From Shewanella sp. KX20019 (GTDB lineage: Bacteria; Pseudomonadota; Gammaproteobacteria; Enterobacterales; Shewanellaceae), in NCBI RefSeq assembly GCF_016757755.1, contig NZ_CP068437.1, positions 3,658,001 to 3,722,000 on the forward strand: a stretch of 64,000 nucleotides of DNA, read 5' to 3'. Positions 54,428 through 62,964 of this stretch are shown one piece after another. The position numbers and the translations under genes are program-made. The notes under the pieces are model-generated. The model did no database searches. It had not been told where the DNA came from and worked only from the letters and a program-made list of their open reading frames with translations. The first letter of the stretch is position 1. Every line of letters starts with the position of its first letter.

Positions 54428-56778
54428 TGACCACTAAACCACTAAGCCCAGCAGCTGAGCCAGCCGCAGACAAAATTGCGATGCCACTACGCATCGCACT
54501 TTTGGTGTTGCCATCAATAGAGCTAAACAATGATGAACTGGCGGCATTGCTGCCAGAACTTAACCGCCCTGATGTTAACAGTTCAGGACTAGGTTCTGCA
54601 CAAGGCGCTTCGTTAGTCGACAGTATTGTGAAGATCACTGTCGATGACTTTAAAGATGCCAGTTTTGAAAAACAGTTAGACCGAACGATTAACGCTATTG
54701 AAGATGGCAAGTTAGTACAGCTAAACACAACCGAGCATGCGTTATTAATGATGCCCGCGTTGAAAGCGGCCCAGCTTAGAATACATCCTCACGCACAGCT
54801 CACAGCCATGCAGCGAACAAGTAGCAACAGTAGCAACAGTAGCAACAGTGCCGATAGCAGCTTGACTCGCGCACTCGCTCAGGCAAAGCGTGACAGCGCA
54901 CATTTAAGCAAGCTTGAGCAGCATAGTGATCTTGATAGTAAGGCGCAGTTCGCAGCCATGCATCAACTCATTAGCCAGCTTGCCAGTCGCACTCACTATC
55001 GAGACGAGTTAAATGATGGCGTTGCATTAAGCGCAAAACAAGCCAGAAGCCATTATTGGTTTACCGAGTATCATCAAGCACGCGTAGCAGCGATTAGCTT
55101 TAACAATGGTCCGCAATCGGTGAGCTTTGTGATAGCCCAAGGCACTGGTTTTATCGCGGCTAAATCTTTGCTTAATCATCAGCGTTTGCAGTTTATCGTG
55201 TGCGGTGACAACCAGGCAGAACTTAACCAAGCAATTACCACCTTAGCGGCAGAACTTAAATCACTGACAGCCGAGCATACTAATATCAGCGTGTTGCAAG
55301 CGATGGTCAATAATTTAAGGCAGTACAGAACAAAGAGCAAAACAAAGAGCACTAAAACAAGTGCTAAAGCTCAGCTTTGTGCCGTACTCAATGCCAACTC
55401 AATTGAGGCTATGCTACTTGAACTGAATGCATTAAAGGCGGCCGTGGCTAAAACCATTGCGGAGCAGACACAGTACAAAACCCCAAGCGGCAGTTACTTC
55501 ACCGCTCATGCTTTGGGCAACCAAGCCGAAGCGGGCCTCGCTTTTGTCTACCCAGGCGTCGGTACGGTTTACGCCGACATGTTAAGTGAATTGCATCAAT
55601 ACTTTCCAGCGCTATACGCCAAACTTGAACGTGAAGGCGATCTAAAATCTATGCTGCAAGCTGAGCAGATCTATCATTTAGATCCCAAGCGTGCTGCCGC
55701 GATGGACTTAGGTGACTTAGCCATTGCTGGTGTTGGCAGCAGTTATATTCTGACGCAACTATTAACCGATGAATTTAAGGTTAGCCCAGACTTTGCATTG
55801 GGGTACTCTATGGGTGAAGCGTCGATGTGGGCCAGCCTTGGGGTGTGGAAAAACCCCCATGACTTGATCAGTAAAACCCAAACCGATCCCCTCTTTACCT
55901 CAGCAATATCAGGTAAATTGACCGCCGTCAGACAAGCATGGCAACTGAGCAATAATGAACCCGATATTGTCTGGAACAGTTTTGTGGTCCGCAGCCCAGC
56001 AACGCCTATCAAAGCCTTGCTAGTCGATTACCCGCGCGCATATATTGCGATTATTCAAGGTGATACCTGCGTCATCGCTGGCTGCGAAAGCCAGTGTAGA
56101 GCGCTACTGTCTGCACTGGGTAAGCGTGGCATTGCTGCCAATCGAGTCACCGCCATGCATACTCCACCCGCAATGGAGGAACATAGCAATGTGGTTAGCT
56201 TCTACCAGCAACCGCTTCGAGACGAGCTACCAAATAAGATTAAATTCTTAAGCGCAGCAAACCTCTGTGGTGAACCACGCCATCAAGCGATTAATAAGGT
56301 TGGTAGCCAAGCGAATCACCTCAATAGTCATGTTGTCGCTCAATCGATTGCCGACACCTTTTGCCATACCTTGGACTTTACTGCGCTTATCCATAGCGCC
56401 CAACGTCAAGGTGCAAAGCTATTTGTTGAGCTAGGGGCTGACAGACAAAACTGCACTTTAATCGACAAAATTGCTAAGCAAGACAGTCAAGATAAAAACG
56501 CGGCGGCGCTACTTGAAAACGCACCTTGTTGCACAGTGCCAATGAATGCAAAAGGCAGCAGCGATGCCATCAACTTAATAAAAGCACTAGGGCAACTCAT
56601 TAGTCATGGCGTGCCACTGTCAGTCACACCGCTTATTGATGGACTCGCTCGCGAGATCGCCCGCACCACCTTATTGAGTAAACAGCGACCCAATAGTAAG
56701 TCTGGCCAAGGCCAACAAGATAGCAGCAACGCTATCGCTTCGTCCTATGACACTACATCACTCAAAGGGGAAGTCTAA
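54427..56778 (+). CDS. pfaB: PUFA synthase subunit PfaB (acyltransferase)
   Basis: 783 residues, GTG start overlapping the pfaA stop by one base. The C-terminal half (from about residue 370, GLAFVYPGVGTVYADM) is an acyltransferase domain with GYSMGEAS, nucleophile Ser461. The N-terminal half has no recognisable catalytic motif and may be a degenerate ketosynthase-like scaffold. PfaB is reported to influence which final PUFA is made. A serine/asparagine stretch at residues ~132-141 is encoded by a nine-base tandem repeat. Confidence 0.95.
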   Translation: MTTKPLSPAAEPAADKIAMPLRIALLVLPSIELNNDELAALLPELNRPDVNSSGLGSAQGASLVDSIVKITVDDFKDASFEKQLDRTINAIEDGKLVQLNTTEHALLMMPALKAAQLRIHPHAQLTAMQRTSSNSSNSSNSADSSLTRALAQAKRDSAHLSKLEQHSDLDSKAQFAAMHQLISQLASRTHYRDELNDGVALSAKQARSHYWFTEYHQARVAAISFNNGPQSVSFVIAQGTGFIAAKSLLNHQRLQFIVCGDNQAELNQAITTLAAELKSLTAEHTNISVLQAMVNNLRQYRTKSKTKSTKTSAKAQLCAVLNANSIEAMLLELNALKAAVAKTIAEQTQYKTPSGSYFTAHALGNQAEAGLAFVYPGVGTVYADMLSELHQYFPALYAKLEREGDLKSMLQAEQIYHLDPKRAAAMDLGDLAIAGVGSSYILTQLLTDEFKVSPDFALGYSMGEASMWASLGVWKNPHDLISKTQTDPLFTSAISGKLTAVRQAWQLSNNEPDIVWNSFVVRSPATPIKALLVDYPRAYIAIIQGDTCVIAGCESQCRALLSALGKRGIAANRVTAMHTPPAMEEHSNVVSFYQQPLRDELPNKIKFLSAANLCGEPRHQAINKVGSQANHLNSHVVAQSIADTFCHTLDFTALIHSAQRQGAKLFVELGADRQNCTLIDKIAKQDSQDKNAAALLENAPCCTVPMNAKGSSDAINLIKALGQLISHGVPLSVTPLIDGLAREIARTTLLSKQRPNSKSGQGQQDSSNAIASSYDTTSLKGEV
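54820..54849 (+). repeat. Nine-base tandem repeat in pfaB
   Basis: AGTAGCAAC occurs three times in tandem plus AGT, in frame, encoding a Ser-Ser-Asn run. Copy number changes would keep the frame. Confidence 0.9.
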
Positions 56779-59700
56779 TGTCTTTAACAGACAACACTTC
56801 TAACCACGTTTCGAGTAAAACCAATACCTCGAGCAAGCAAAGCAAGATTGCCATCGTCGGTTTAGCCACTCTGTACCCAGATGCTAAAACCCCGCAGCAG
56901 TTTTGGCAGAATTTACTCGATAAGCGAGATTCTCGCAGCACCTTGACCGATAAAAAGTTAGGCGCAAACAGCGCTGACTACCAAGGTGTGCAAGGTCAGT
57001 CAGACCGTTTTTATTGTGATAAAGGCGGCTACATTGAAAACTTCAGCTTTGACTCAGCCGGTTACAAACTATCTGCCAATAGCCTAGCAGGCTTAGATCA
57101 TAGTTTTTTATGGGCACTCGACACCAGTCGTAAGGCCCTAGAAGATGCTGGAATTTCGCTTGATAACAATGAATTACTCGGCCGTACTGGCGTTATCATG
57201 GGCGCCTTGTCTTTTCCGACAGAGCGTTCAAACGACCTATTTCTACCGATTTACCACAGCGCAGTAGAAAAAGCGCTGCAAGATAAATTAGCTAGCAGCA
57301 ATTTTAAGCTCAGCCCAACCAATGCAGCCACAGCGCGAGCCAATAATGAAGCCACGCTTGAGAGTGCTAACGGCGCGATTGCCCACAACACCTCTAAAGT
57401 AGTTGCCGATGCATTAGGCCTTGGCAGCACCCAGCTTAGTCTTGATGCAGCTTGTGCCAGTTCGGTTTACTCACTCAAACTAGCCTGTGATTACCTAAGC
57501 ACTGGCAAAGCAGATGTGATGCTCGCGGGCGCGGTCTCTGGCGCAGACCCCTTCTTCATCAATATGGGTTTCTCAATCTTCCATGCTTACCCAGATCATG
57601 GCGTATCAGTGCCATTTGACGGTGATAGTAAAGGCTTGTTCGCCGGCGAAGGCGCTGGCGTACTCGTGCTTAAACGTCTTGAGGATGCCGAGCGTGACAA
57701 CGACAAAATATACGCCGTTGTCAGTGGTGTGGGTTTATCCAATGACGGTAAAGGCCAGTTTGTACTGAGCCCGAACCCTAAAGGTCAGGTAAAAGCGTTC
57801 GAGCGTGCCTATGCCGCCAGTGATATAGAGCCAAAAGATATTGAAGTGATTGAATGTCACGCCACAGGAACGCCGCTTGGAGACAAAATTGAGCTCACCT
57901 CAATGGAGAGTTTTTTTGAAGACAAGCTGCAAGGCTCAAGCGCGCCACTTATCGGCTCAGCAAAATCTAACCTAGGGCATTTGCTCACAGCTGCAGGTAT
58001 GCCCGGGATCATGAAGATGATCTTTGCCATGAAAGAGGGCTTATTACCGCCAAGCATTAACATTAGCGATGCAATTGCATCGCCTAATAAGCTATTTGGT
58101 AAGGCAACGATGCCCAGCTTGGTTCAAGGTTGGCCGGATAAAGCCAGCAATAAGACAGCAGGTGTTAAAACCCGTCATGCCGGTGTGTCAGTATTTGGTT
58201 TTGGTGGTTGTAACGCCCACCTGTTACTTGAATCGTATACGCCAAGCTCCGCTGACGCTCCCAAGCTAAAAGCAGCTCTTGCAGATTTAGCTGCACCAGT
58301 GACACCAGCGCCGCTTAAAATTGTCGGGCTAAGCTCGCACTTTGGTCCTCTGAGCAATATTAATCAGCTGGATGCGGCGATTGCGAATAATAGCGATGCC
58401 TTTATTGCCCTGCCAGCCAAGCGTTGGAAGGGCTTGGAAAAACACCCAGAATTATTGGCTCAGTTTGGCCTAAACTCAGCGCCCAAAGGCGCTTATATTG
58501 ATAATTTCGAGCTGGATTTTTTACGCTTTAAACTGCCACCTAATGAAGATGATCGTTTGATCTCACAGCAGCTAATGTTGATGCGAGTCACCGATGAAGC
58601 TATTCGTGATGCCAAGCTTCAACCTGGCCAAAAAGTCGCGGTATTAGTGGCAATGGAAACCGAGCTTGAACTGCATCAGTTCCGTGGCCGCGTTAACTTA
58701 CACACTCAGCTGCAACAAAGCCTTGCTGGTATTGGCGTGAACTTAACAGCCGATGAGTATCAAGCACTCGAAGCGATTGCGATGGACAGCGTACTTGATG
58801 CTGCAAAACTGAATCAGTACACCAGTTTTATTGGCAACATCATGGCATCTCGCGTGTCATCGCTATGGGACTTTAATGGTCCAGCCTTTACCATATCGGC
58901 AGCTGAGCAATCGGTAAGCCGCTGTATTGATGTGGCGCAAAACCTGATTGCTGAAGATAACCTTGATGCCGTGGTCATTGCTGCTGTGGACTTGTCTGGC
59001 AGCTTCGAGCAGGTGATCTTAAAGAACAGTATCGCTCCAGTGGCCATGACGCCTAATAGCAAGTCCGCAAGCCAGAATAGTTGGAGTGTGGGTGAAGGTG
59101 CCGGCGCGGTTGTCTTGGTCAAAGATGAAAGCACATCTGGTCGCGCCTACGGTCAAATCGATGCATTGGCATTTGGTCATGCGCAGCGGTTATCTAGCGT
59201 TACCGATACCCTTTTAAGCCAAGCTGCAACCGATAACGCCAGTGTTAATGTGCTTGAAACCAATATTGCCCCAGGCAGTTTAGCCACCGAGACGGCAAGC
59301 TATTCGCTTAGCGCTGCGTTCCCTAACGCAATTGCCACCAGCGCAGATAGCCGTGTTGGCCACTGCTTTGCCGCGGCGGGTATGGCAAGTTTGCTACACG
59401 GGTTATTAAATGTTTCGCACGCTGCCGTCTCCAATAGCAAAGCTATAGTGACTAACGTGAGTGAGGATCAAGTATCTCAGTTGCTGCTAAGTCAGAGCGA
59501 TATCGAGCAGCAAGCGCTACGTTCACGTTTGGCGAGTGAGCTAAAATCAGACGCCAAGCATCAGCTGGTAAAACAGGTGACCTTGGGTGGCCGCGACATC
59601 TACCAGCATATTTATGACGCACCGTTAGCCGAGCTAAGCTCGATTCAGCACAAATTTGCCAATGGCAGCGCTTCTAGCGTAAAGCCGCTGCCAATCAAAC

Positions 59701-62700
59701 CTATTATTGCCAGAGCGCAACAGACAGCTCAGCAATCTACCTTACCTATGAGTACAACTACAGCCCCCGTTCAAGTAACGGCTGCGGTTTCGACTCACGC
59801 ATTAGGCACTTCATCTATGACGACTCAAGTTAAACCGACTCAAATAAGTAATACTGTCACCGCAATTGATGGATCTGCAGCTGACTTAACTGCGTTCCAA
59901 CAGAATCAGCAATTAGCGCAGCAAGCGCATCACGCCTTTCTGAAAAGTCGCTCCGCGGGAATGCAGGTTGCCGACGCACTGTTAAAGCAACAACTTGCAC
60001 AAGTGACTGGCCAATTATCCGGACAAGCGCCGGTGTTAACCACTCCTGTCGTTAAACCGGCTGCGCCAGCAAGCGCTGCTAACGTCGCGGTTATTGCGCC
60101 GGATCATGCCAACGTAGCGCCTTATATAGCCCCAACAGCTGCGCTTAAGCCTTGTATTTGGAACTACGCCGATCTTGTAGAGTATGCAGAAGGTGATATT
60201 GGCAACGTATTTGGCAGTGATTACGCCATCATCGATAGCTACTCGCGTCGCGTTCGCCTACCCACCACCGATTACCTACTGGTATCACGCGTAACCAAAC
60301 TTAACGCCACCATGAACGAGTACAAGCCTTGTTCAATGACCACTGAATATGACATTCCAGTGGATGCGCCCTACTTAGTCGATGGTCAGATCCCATGGGC
60401 CGTTGCGGTAGAGTCTGGTCAATGTGACTTGATGTTGATCAGCTACTTAGGTATCGACTTTGAGAACAAGGGTGAGCGTGTTTATCGCCTACTTGATTGT
60501 ACCCTGACTTTCCTTGGCGATTTGCCACGTGGCGGCGACACCCTGCGTTACGATATTAAGATCAACAACTATGCCCGTAACGGCGAAACACTGTTGTTCT
60601 TCTTCTCTTACGAGTGTTTTGTTGGCGATACTATGATCCTTAAAATGGACGGTGGTTGTGCTGGTTTCTTCACTGATGAAGAACTGGCTGACGGCAAAGG
60701 TGTTATTCGCACCGAAGATGAGATTAAAGCCCGTAGCTTAGCAGTTCAGAAAACCTTTAACCCGCTGCTTGATTGTCCTAAAACCAGCTTTAGTTACCCT
60801 GAGATCCATAAACTTCTCAGTGCAGATATCGAAGGCTGTTTTGGCCCTAGTCACCAAGGGGCTGCGCAACCGTCGCTTTGTTTCGCATCAGAGAAGTTTT
60901 TGATGATCGAACAAGTAAGTAAGCTTGACCGCAATGGCGGTACCTGGGGCTTGGGACTCATCGAAGGCCAAAAGCAACTTGAGGCAAATCACTGGTACTT
61001 CCCTTGTCATTTCCAAGGTGACCAAGTGATGGCGGGCTCACTGATGGCTGAAGGTTGTGGTCAGCTGTTACAGTTCTATATGCTGCACCTTGGCATGCAT
61101 ACGCAAACCAAAAACGGTCGTTTCCAACCTCTTGAAAATGCCTCGCAGCAAGTGCGTTGCCGTGGACAGGTATTGCCACAATCTGGCGTACTGACTTACC
61201 GCATGGAAGTGACCGAGATTGGCTTTAGCCCTCGCCCCTATGCCAAAGCCAATATCGACATTTTGCTAAACGGTAAAGCCGTGGTTGATTTCCAAAACTT
61301 AGGCGTGATGATCAAAGAGGAAGACGAGTGTGTTCGCTATCCGCTAGCGCCTGCGGCGTCTCTCAGTAAAGAGTCTACGAGTGCTCAAGCAACTGCGACT
61401 CTTACTAATGACCAAGCGCCTACGGCTTCTCTCAACAAAGGCTACCAACCGGCATCGATTAACGCTCCATTGATGGCGCAAATCCCTGATTTGAGCAAAG
61501 AGCCCAACAAAGGCGTTATCCCTATTTCACACGTCGAAGCGCCAATCACGCCGGATTATCCAAATCGTGTGCCTGATACCGTGCCGTTTACGCCGTATCA
61601 CATGTTTGAGTTTGCCACGGGCAACATTGAAAACTGCTTCGGACCAGAGTTTTCAATCTATCGCGGCATGATCCCTCCACGTACTCCGTGCGGCGATCTA
61701 CAAGTGACCACACGAGTCATTGAAGTCAATGGTAAACGCGGCGAGTTTAAAAAGCCTTCATCATGCATAGCTGAGTACGAAGTGCCAAACGACGCTTGGT
61801 ATTTCGACAAGAATAACCACGCTTCGACCATGCCTTACTCGATATTGATGGAAATATCCTTGCAACCTAACGGCTTTATTTCAGGTTACATGGGCACTAC
61901 ATTAGGTTTCCCTGGACTTGAGCTGTTTTTCCGTAACCTCGATGGTGCAGGTGAATTGCTGCGTGAAGTGGATTTACGCGGTAAAACCATTCGCAATGAC
62001 TCTCGTTTACTCTCTACCGTAATGGCTGGCACCAACATCATCCAAAGCTTCAGTTTCGAGCTCAGTACCGATGGTGAACCCTTCTATCGCGGCACTGCGG
62101 TATTTGGCTACTTTAAAGGTGAAGCACTGAAAGATCAGCTTGGTCTCGATAATGGTAAAGTCACTCAACCTTGGCACGTTGCTAAAGGCATTGCCGCTGA
62201 CACCACCGTCAACCTACTGGACAAAGGTGCTCGTCACTTTAATGCTCCAGCAAGCCAACCGCATTACCGTTTGGCCGGTGGCCAGCTTAACTTTATCGAC
62301 AGTGTCGAGATTGTTGATAATGGCGGCACAGCAGGTTTAGGTTATCTGTACGCTGAGCGCACGATTGACCCAAGCGATTGGTTCTTCCAGTTCCACTTCC
62401 ATCAAGATCCAGTGATGCCTGGCTCACTAGGTGTTGAAGCGATTATTGAAACCATGCAAACTTATGCGATTAGCAAGGATTTGGGTGCGGGCTTTAAAAA
62501 TCCAAAGTTCGGTCAAATATTGTCGAACATCAAATGGAAGTATCGTGGTCAGATAAACCCACTGAACAAGCAGATGTCTATGGATGTCAGCATCACTTCC
62601 ATCGAAGATGACAGTGATGGCAAGAAAGTCATCACTGGTAATGCCAGCCTAAGTAAAGATGGCCTGCGTATTTATGAAGTGTTTGATATTGCAATCTCTA

Positions 62701-62714
62701 TCGAAGAAGCCTAA
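56778..62714 (+). CDS. pfaC: PUFA synthase subunit PfaC (KS-CLF-DH-DH)
   Basis: 1978 residues. The first ketosynthase (~24-495) has the DAACASS motif with Cys226. The second (~515-960) is the chain-length-factor type, with the cysteine position occupied by Glu710 (SAAEQS). Two FabA-type dehydratase/isomerase domains follow (~1130-1560 and ~1600-1978), with motif histidines at His1411 (CHFQGDQVMAGSL) and His1873 (FHFHQDPVMPGSL). These introduce and position the cis double bonds. It starts with a TAATG overlap on pfaB; the stop lies in a terminator-like hairpin. Confidence 0.97.
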   Translation: MSLTDNTSNHVSSKTNTSSKQSKIAIVGLATLYPDAKTPQQFWQNLLDKRDSRSTLTDKKLGANSADYQGVQGQSDRFYCDKGGYIENFSFDSAGYKLSANSLAGLDHSFLWALDTSRKALEDAGISLDNNELLGRTGVIMGALSFPTERSNDLFLPIYHSAVEKALQDKLASSNFKLSPTNAATARANNEATLESANGAIAHNTSKVVADALGLGSTQLSLDAACASSVYSLKLACDYLSTGKADVMLAGAVSGADPFFINMGFSIFHAYPDHGVSVPFDGDSKGLFAGEGAGVLVLKRLEDAERDNDKIYAVVSGVGLSNDGKGQFVLSPNPKGQVKAFERAYAASDIEPKDIEVIECHATGTPLGDKIELTSMESFFEDKLQGSSAPLIGSAKSNLGHLLTAAGMPGIMKMIFAMKEGLLPPSINISDAIASPNKLFGKATMPSLVQGWPDKASNKTAGVKTRHAGVSVFGFGGCNAHLLLESYTPSSADAPKLKAALADLAAPVTPAPLKIVGLSSHFGPLSNINQLDAAIANNSDAFIALPAKRWKGLEKHPELLAQFGLNSAPKGAYIDNFELDFLRFKLPPNEDDRLISQQLMLMRVTDEAIRDAKLQPGQKVAVLVAMETELELHQFRGRVNLHTQLQQSLAGIGVNLTADEYQALEAIAMDSVLDAAKLNQYTSFIGNIMASRVSSLWDFNGPAFTISAAEQSVSRCIDVAQNLIAEDNLDAVVIAAVDLSGSFEQVILKNSIAPVAMTPNSKSASQNSWSVGEGAGAVVLVKDESTSGRAYGQIDALAFGHAQRLSSVTDTLLSQAATDNASVNVLETNIAPGSLATETASYSLSAAFPNAIATSADSRVGHCFAAAGMASLLHGLLNVSHAAVSNSKAIVTNVSEDQVSQLLLSQSDIEQQALRSRLASELKSDAKHQLVKQVTLGGRDIYQHIYDAPLAELSSIQHKFANGSASSVKPLPIKPIIARAQQTAQQSTLPMSTTTAPVQVTAAVSTHALGTSSMTTQVKPTQISNTVTAIDGSAADLTAFQQNQQLAQQAHHAFLKSRSAGMQVADALLKQQLAQVTGQLSGQAPVLTTPVVKPAAPASAANVAVIAPDHANVAPYIAPTAALKPCIWNYADLVEYAEGDIGNVFGSDYAIIDSYSRRVRLPTTDYLLVSRVTKLNATMNEYKPCSMTTEYDIPVDAPYLVDGQIPWAVAVESGQCDLMLISYLGIDFENKGERVYRLLDCTLTFLGDLPRGGDTLRYDIKINNYARNGETLLFFFSYECFVGDTMILKMDGGCAGFFTDEELADGKGVIRTEDEIKARSLAVQKTFNPLLDCPKTSFSYPEIHKLLSADIEGCFGPSHQGAAQPSLCFASEKFLMIEQVSKLDRNGGTWGLGLIEGQKQLEANHWYFPCHFQGDQVMAGSLMAEGCGQLLQFYMLHLGMHTQTKNGRFQPLENASQQVRCRGQVLPQSGVLTYRMEVTEIGFSPRPYAKANIDILLNGKAVVDFQNLGVMIKEEDECVRYPLAPAASLSKESTSAQATATLTNDQAPTASLNKGYQPASINAPLMAQIPDLSKEPNKGVIPISHVEAPITPDYPNRVPDTVPFTPYHMFEFATGNIENCFGPEFSIYRGMIPPRTPCGDLQVTTRVIEVNGKRGEFKKPSSCIAEYEVPNDAWYFDKNNHASTMPYSILMEISLQPNGFISGYMGTTLGFPGLELFFRNLDGAGELLREVDLRGKTIRNDSRLLSTVMAGTNIIQSFSFELSTDGEPFYRGTAVFGYFKGEALKDQLGLDNGKVTQPWHVAKGIAADTTVNLLDKGARHFNAPASQPHYRLAGGQLNFIDSVEIVDNGGTAGLGYLYAERTIDPSDWFFQFHFHQDPVMPGSLGVEAIIETMQTYAISKDLGAGFKNPKFGQILSNIKWKYRGQINPLNKQMSMDVSITSIEDDSDGKKVITGNASLSKDGLRIYEVFDIAISIEEA

Positions 62715-62729
62715 AAGCTAGGCTTTTTT
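62707..62729 (+). terminator. Terminator-like hairpin at the pfaC stop codon
   Basis: AAGCCTA (62707-62713) pairs with TAGGCTT (62719-62725) around a five-base loop, running into T6. The TAA of pfaC is inside the stem-loop. Confidence 0.7.
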
Positions 62730-62735
62730 GCTTAA

Positions 62736-62768
62736 TTAATGACTAAAGGAGAGCGCTTTAGTCATTAA
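62736..62768. repeat. Perfect 13-bp hairpin in the pfaC-pfaD gap
   Basis: TTAATGACTAAAG and CTTTAGTCATTAA are exact complements with a 7-base loop. There is no T-tract. It lies seven bases after the pfaC terminator-like hairpin. Confidence 0.8.
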
Positions 62769-62815
62769 AAGAATTAAGTATTAATTAAGAGAGTAGTGAT
62801 TAGAGCTACTTTAGG

Positions 62816-62918
62816 CTGTTTATAACCTCGTGCCGTGCAAGTTTCTGAAACATGGATGTTTCAGCAAAGTCCTCATGGATGAGTTTATGACGTCTTGCAA
62901 AGGCACGGTCATAAACAG
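62816..62918. repeat. Structured repeat, copy 2 (multibranched)
   Basis: Outer arms CTGTTTATAACC (62816-62827) and GGTCATAAACAG (62907-62918) pair with one mismatch. Inside them, GTGCC.TGCAAG (62830-62841) pairs with CTTGCA.GGCAC (62894-62906). The enclosed part holds CTGAAACA-TGGA-TGTTTCAG (62845-62864) and CTCA-TGGA-TGAG (62872-62883). The result is a cloverleaf-like fold. It shares words in order with 32184-32274. Confidence 0.75.
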
Positions 62919-62964
62919 TCTCACACTGAACTAAAAGAATAAATTATTAAGGGTCTTAAATATA

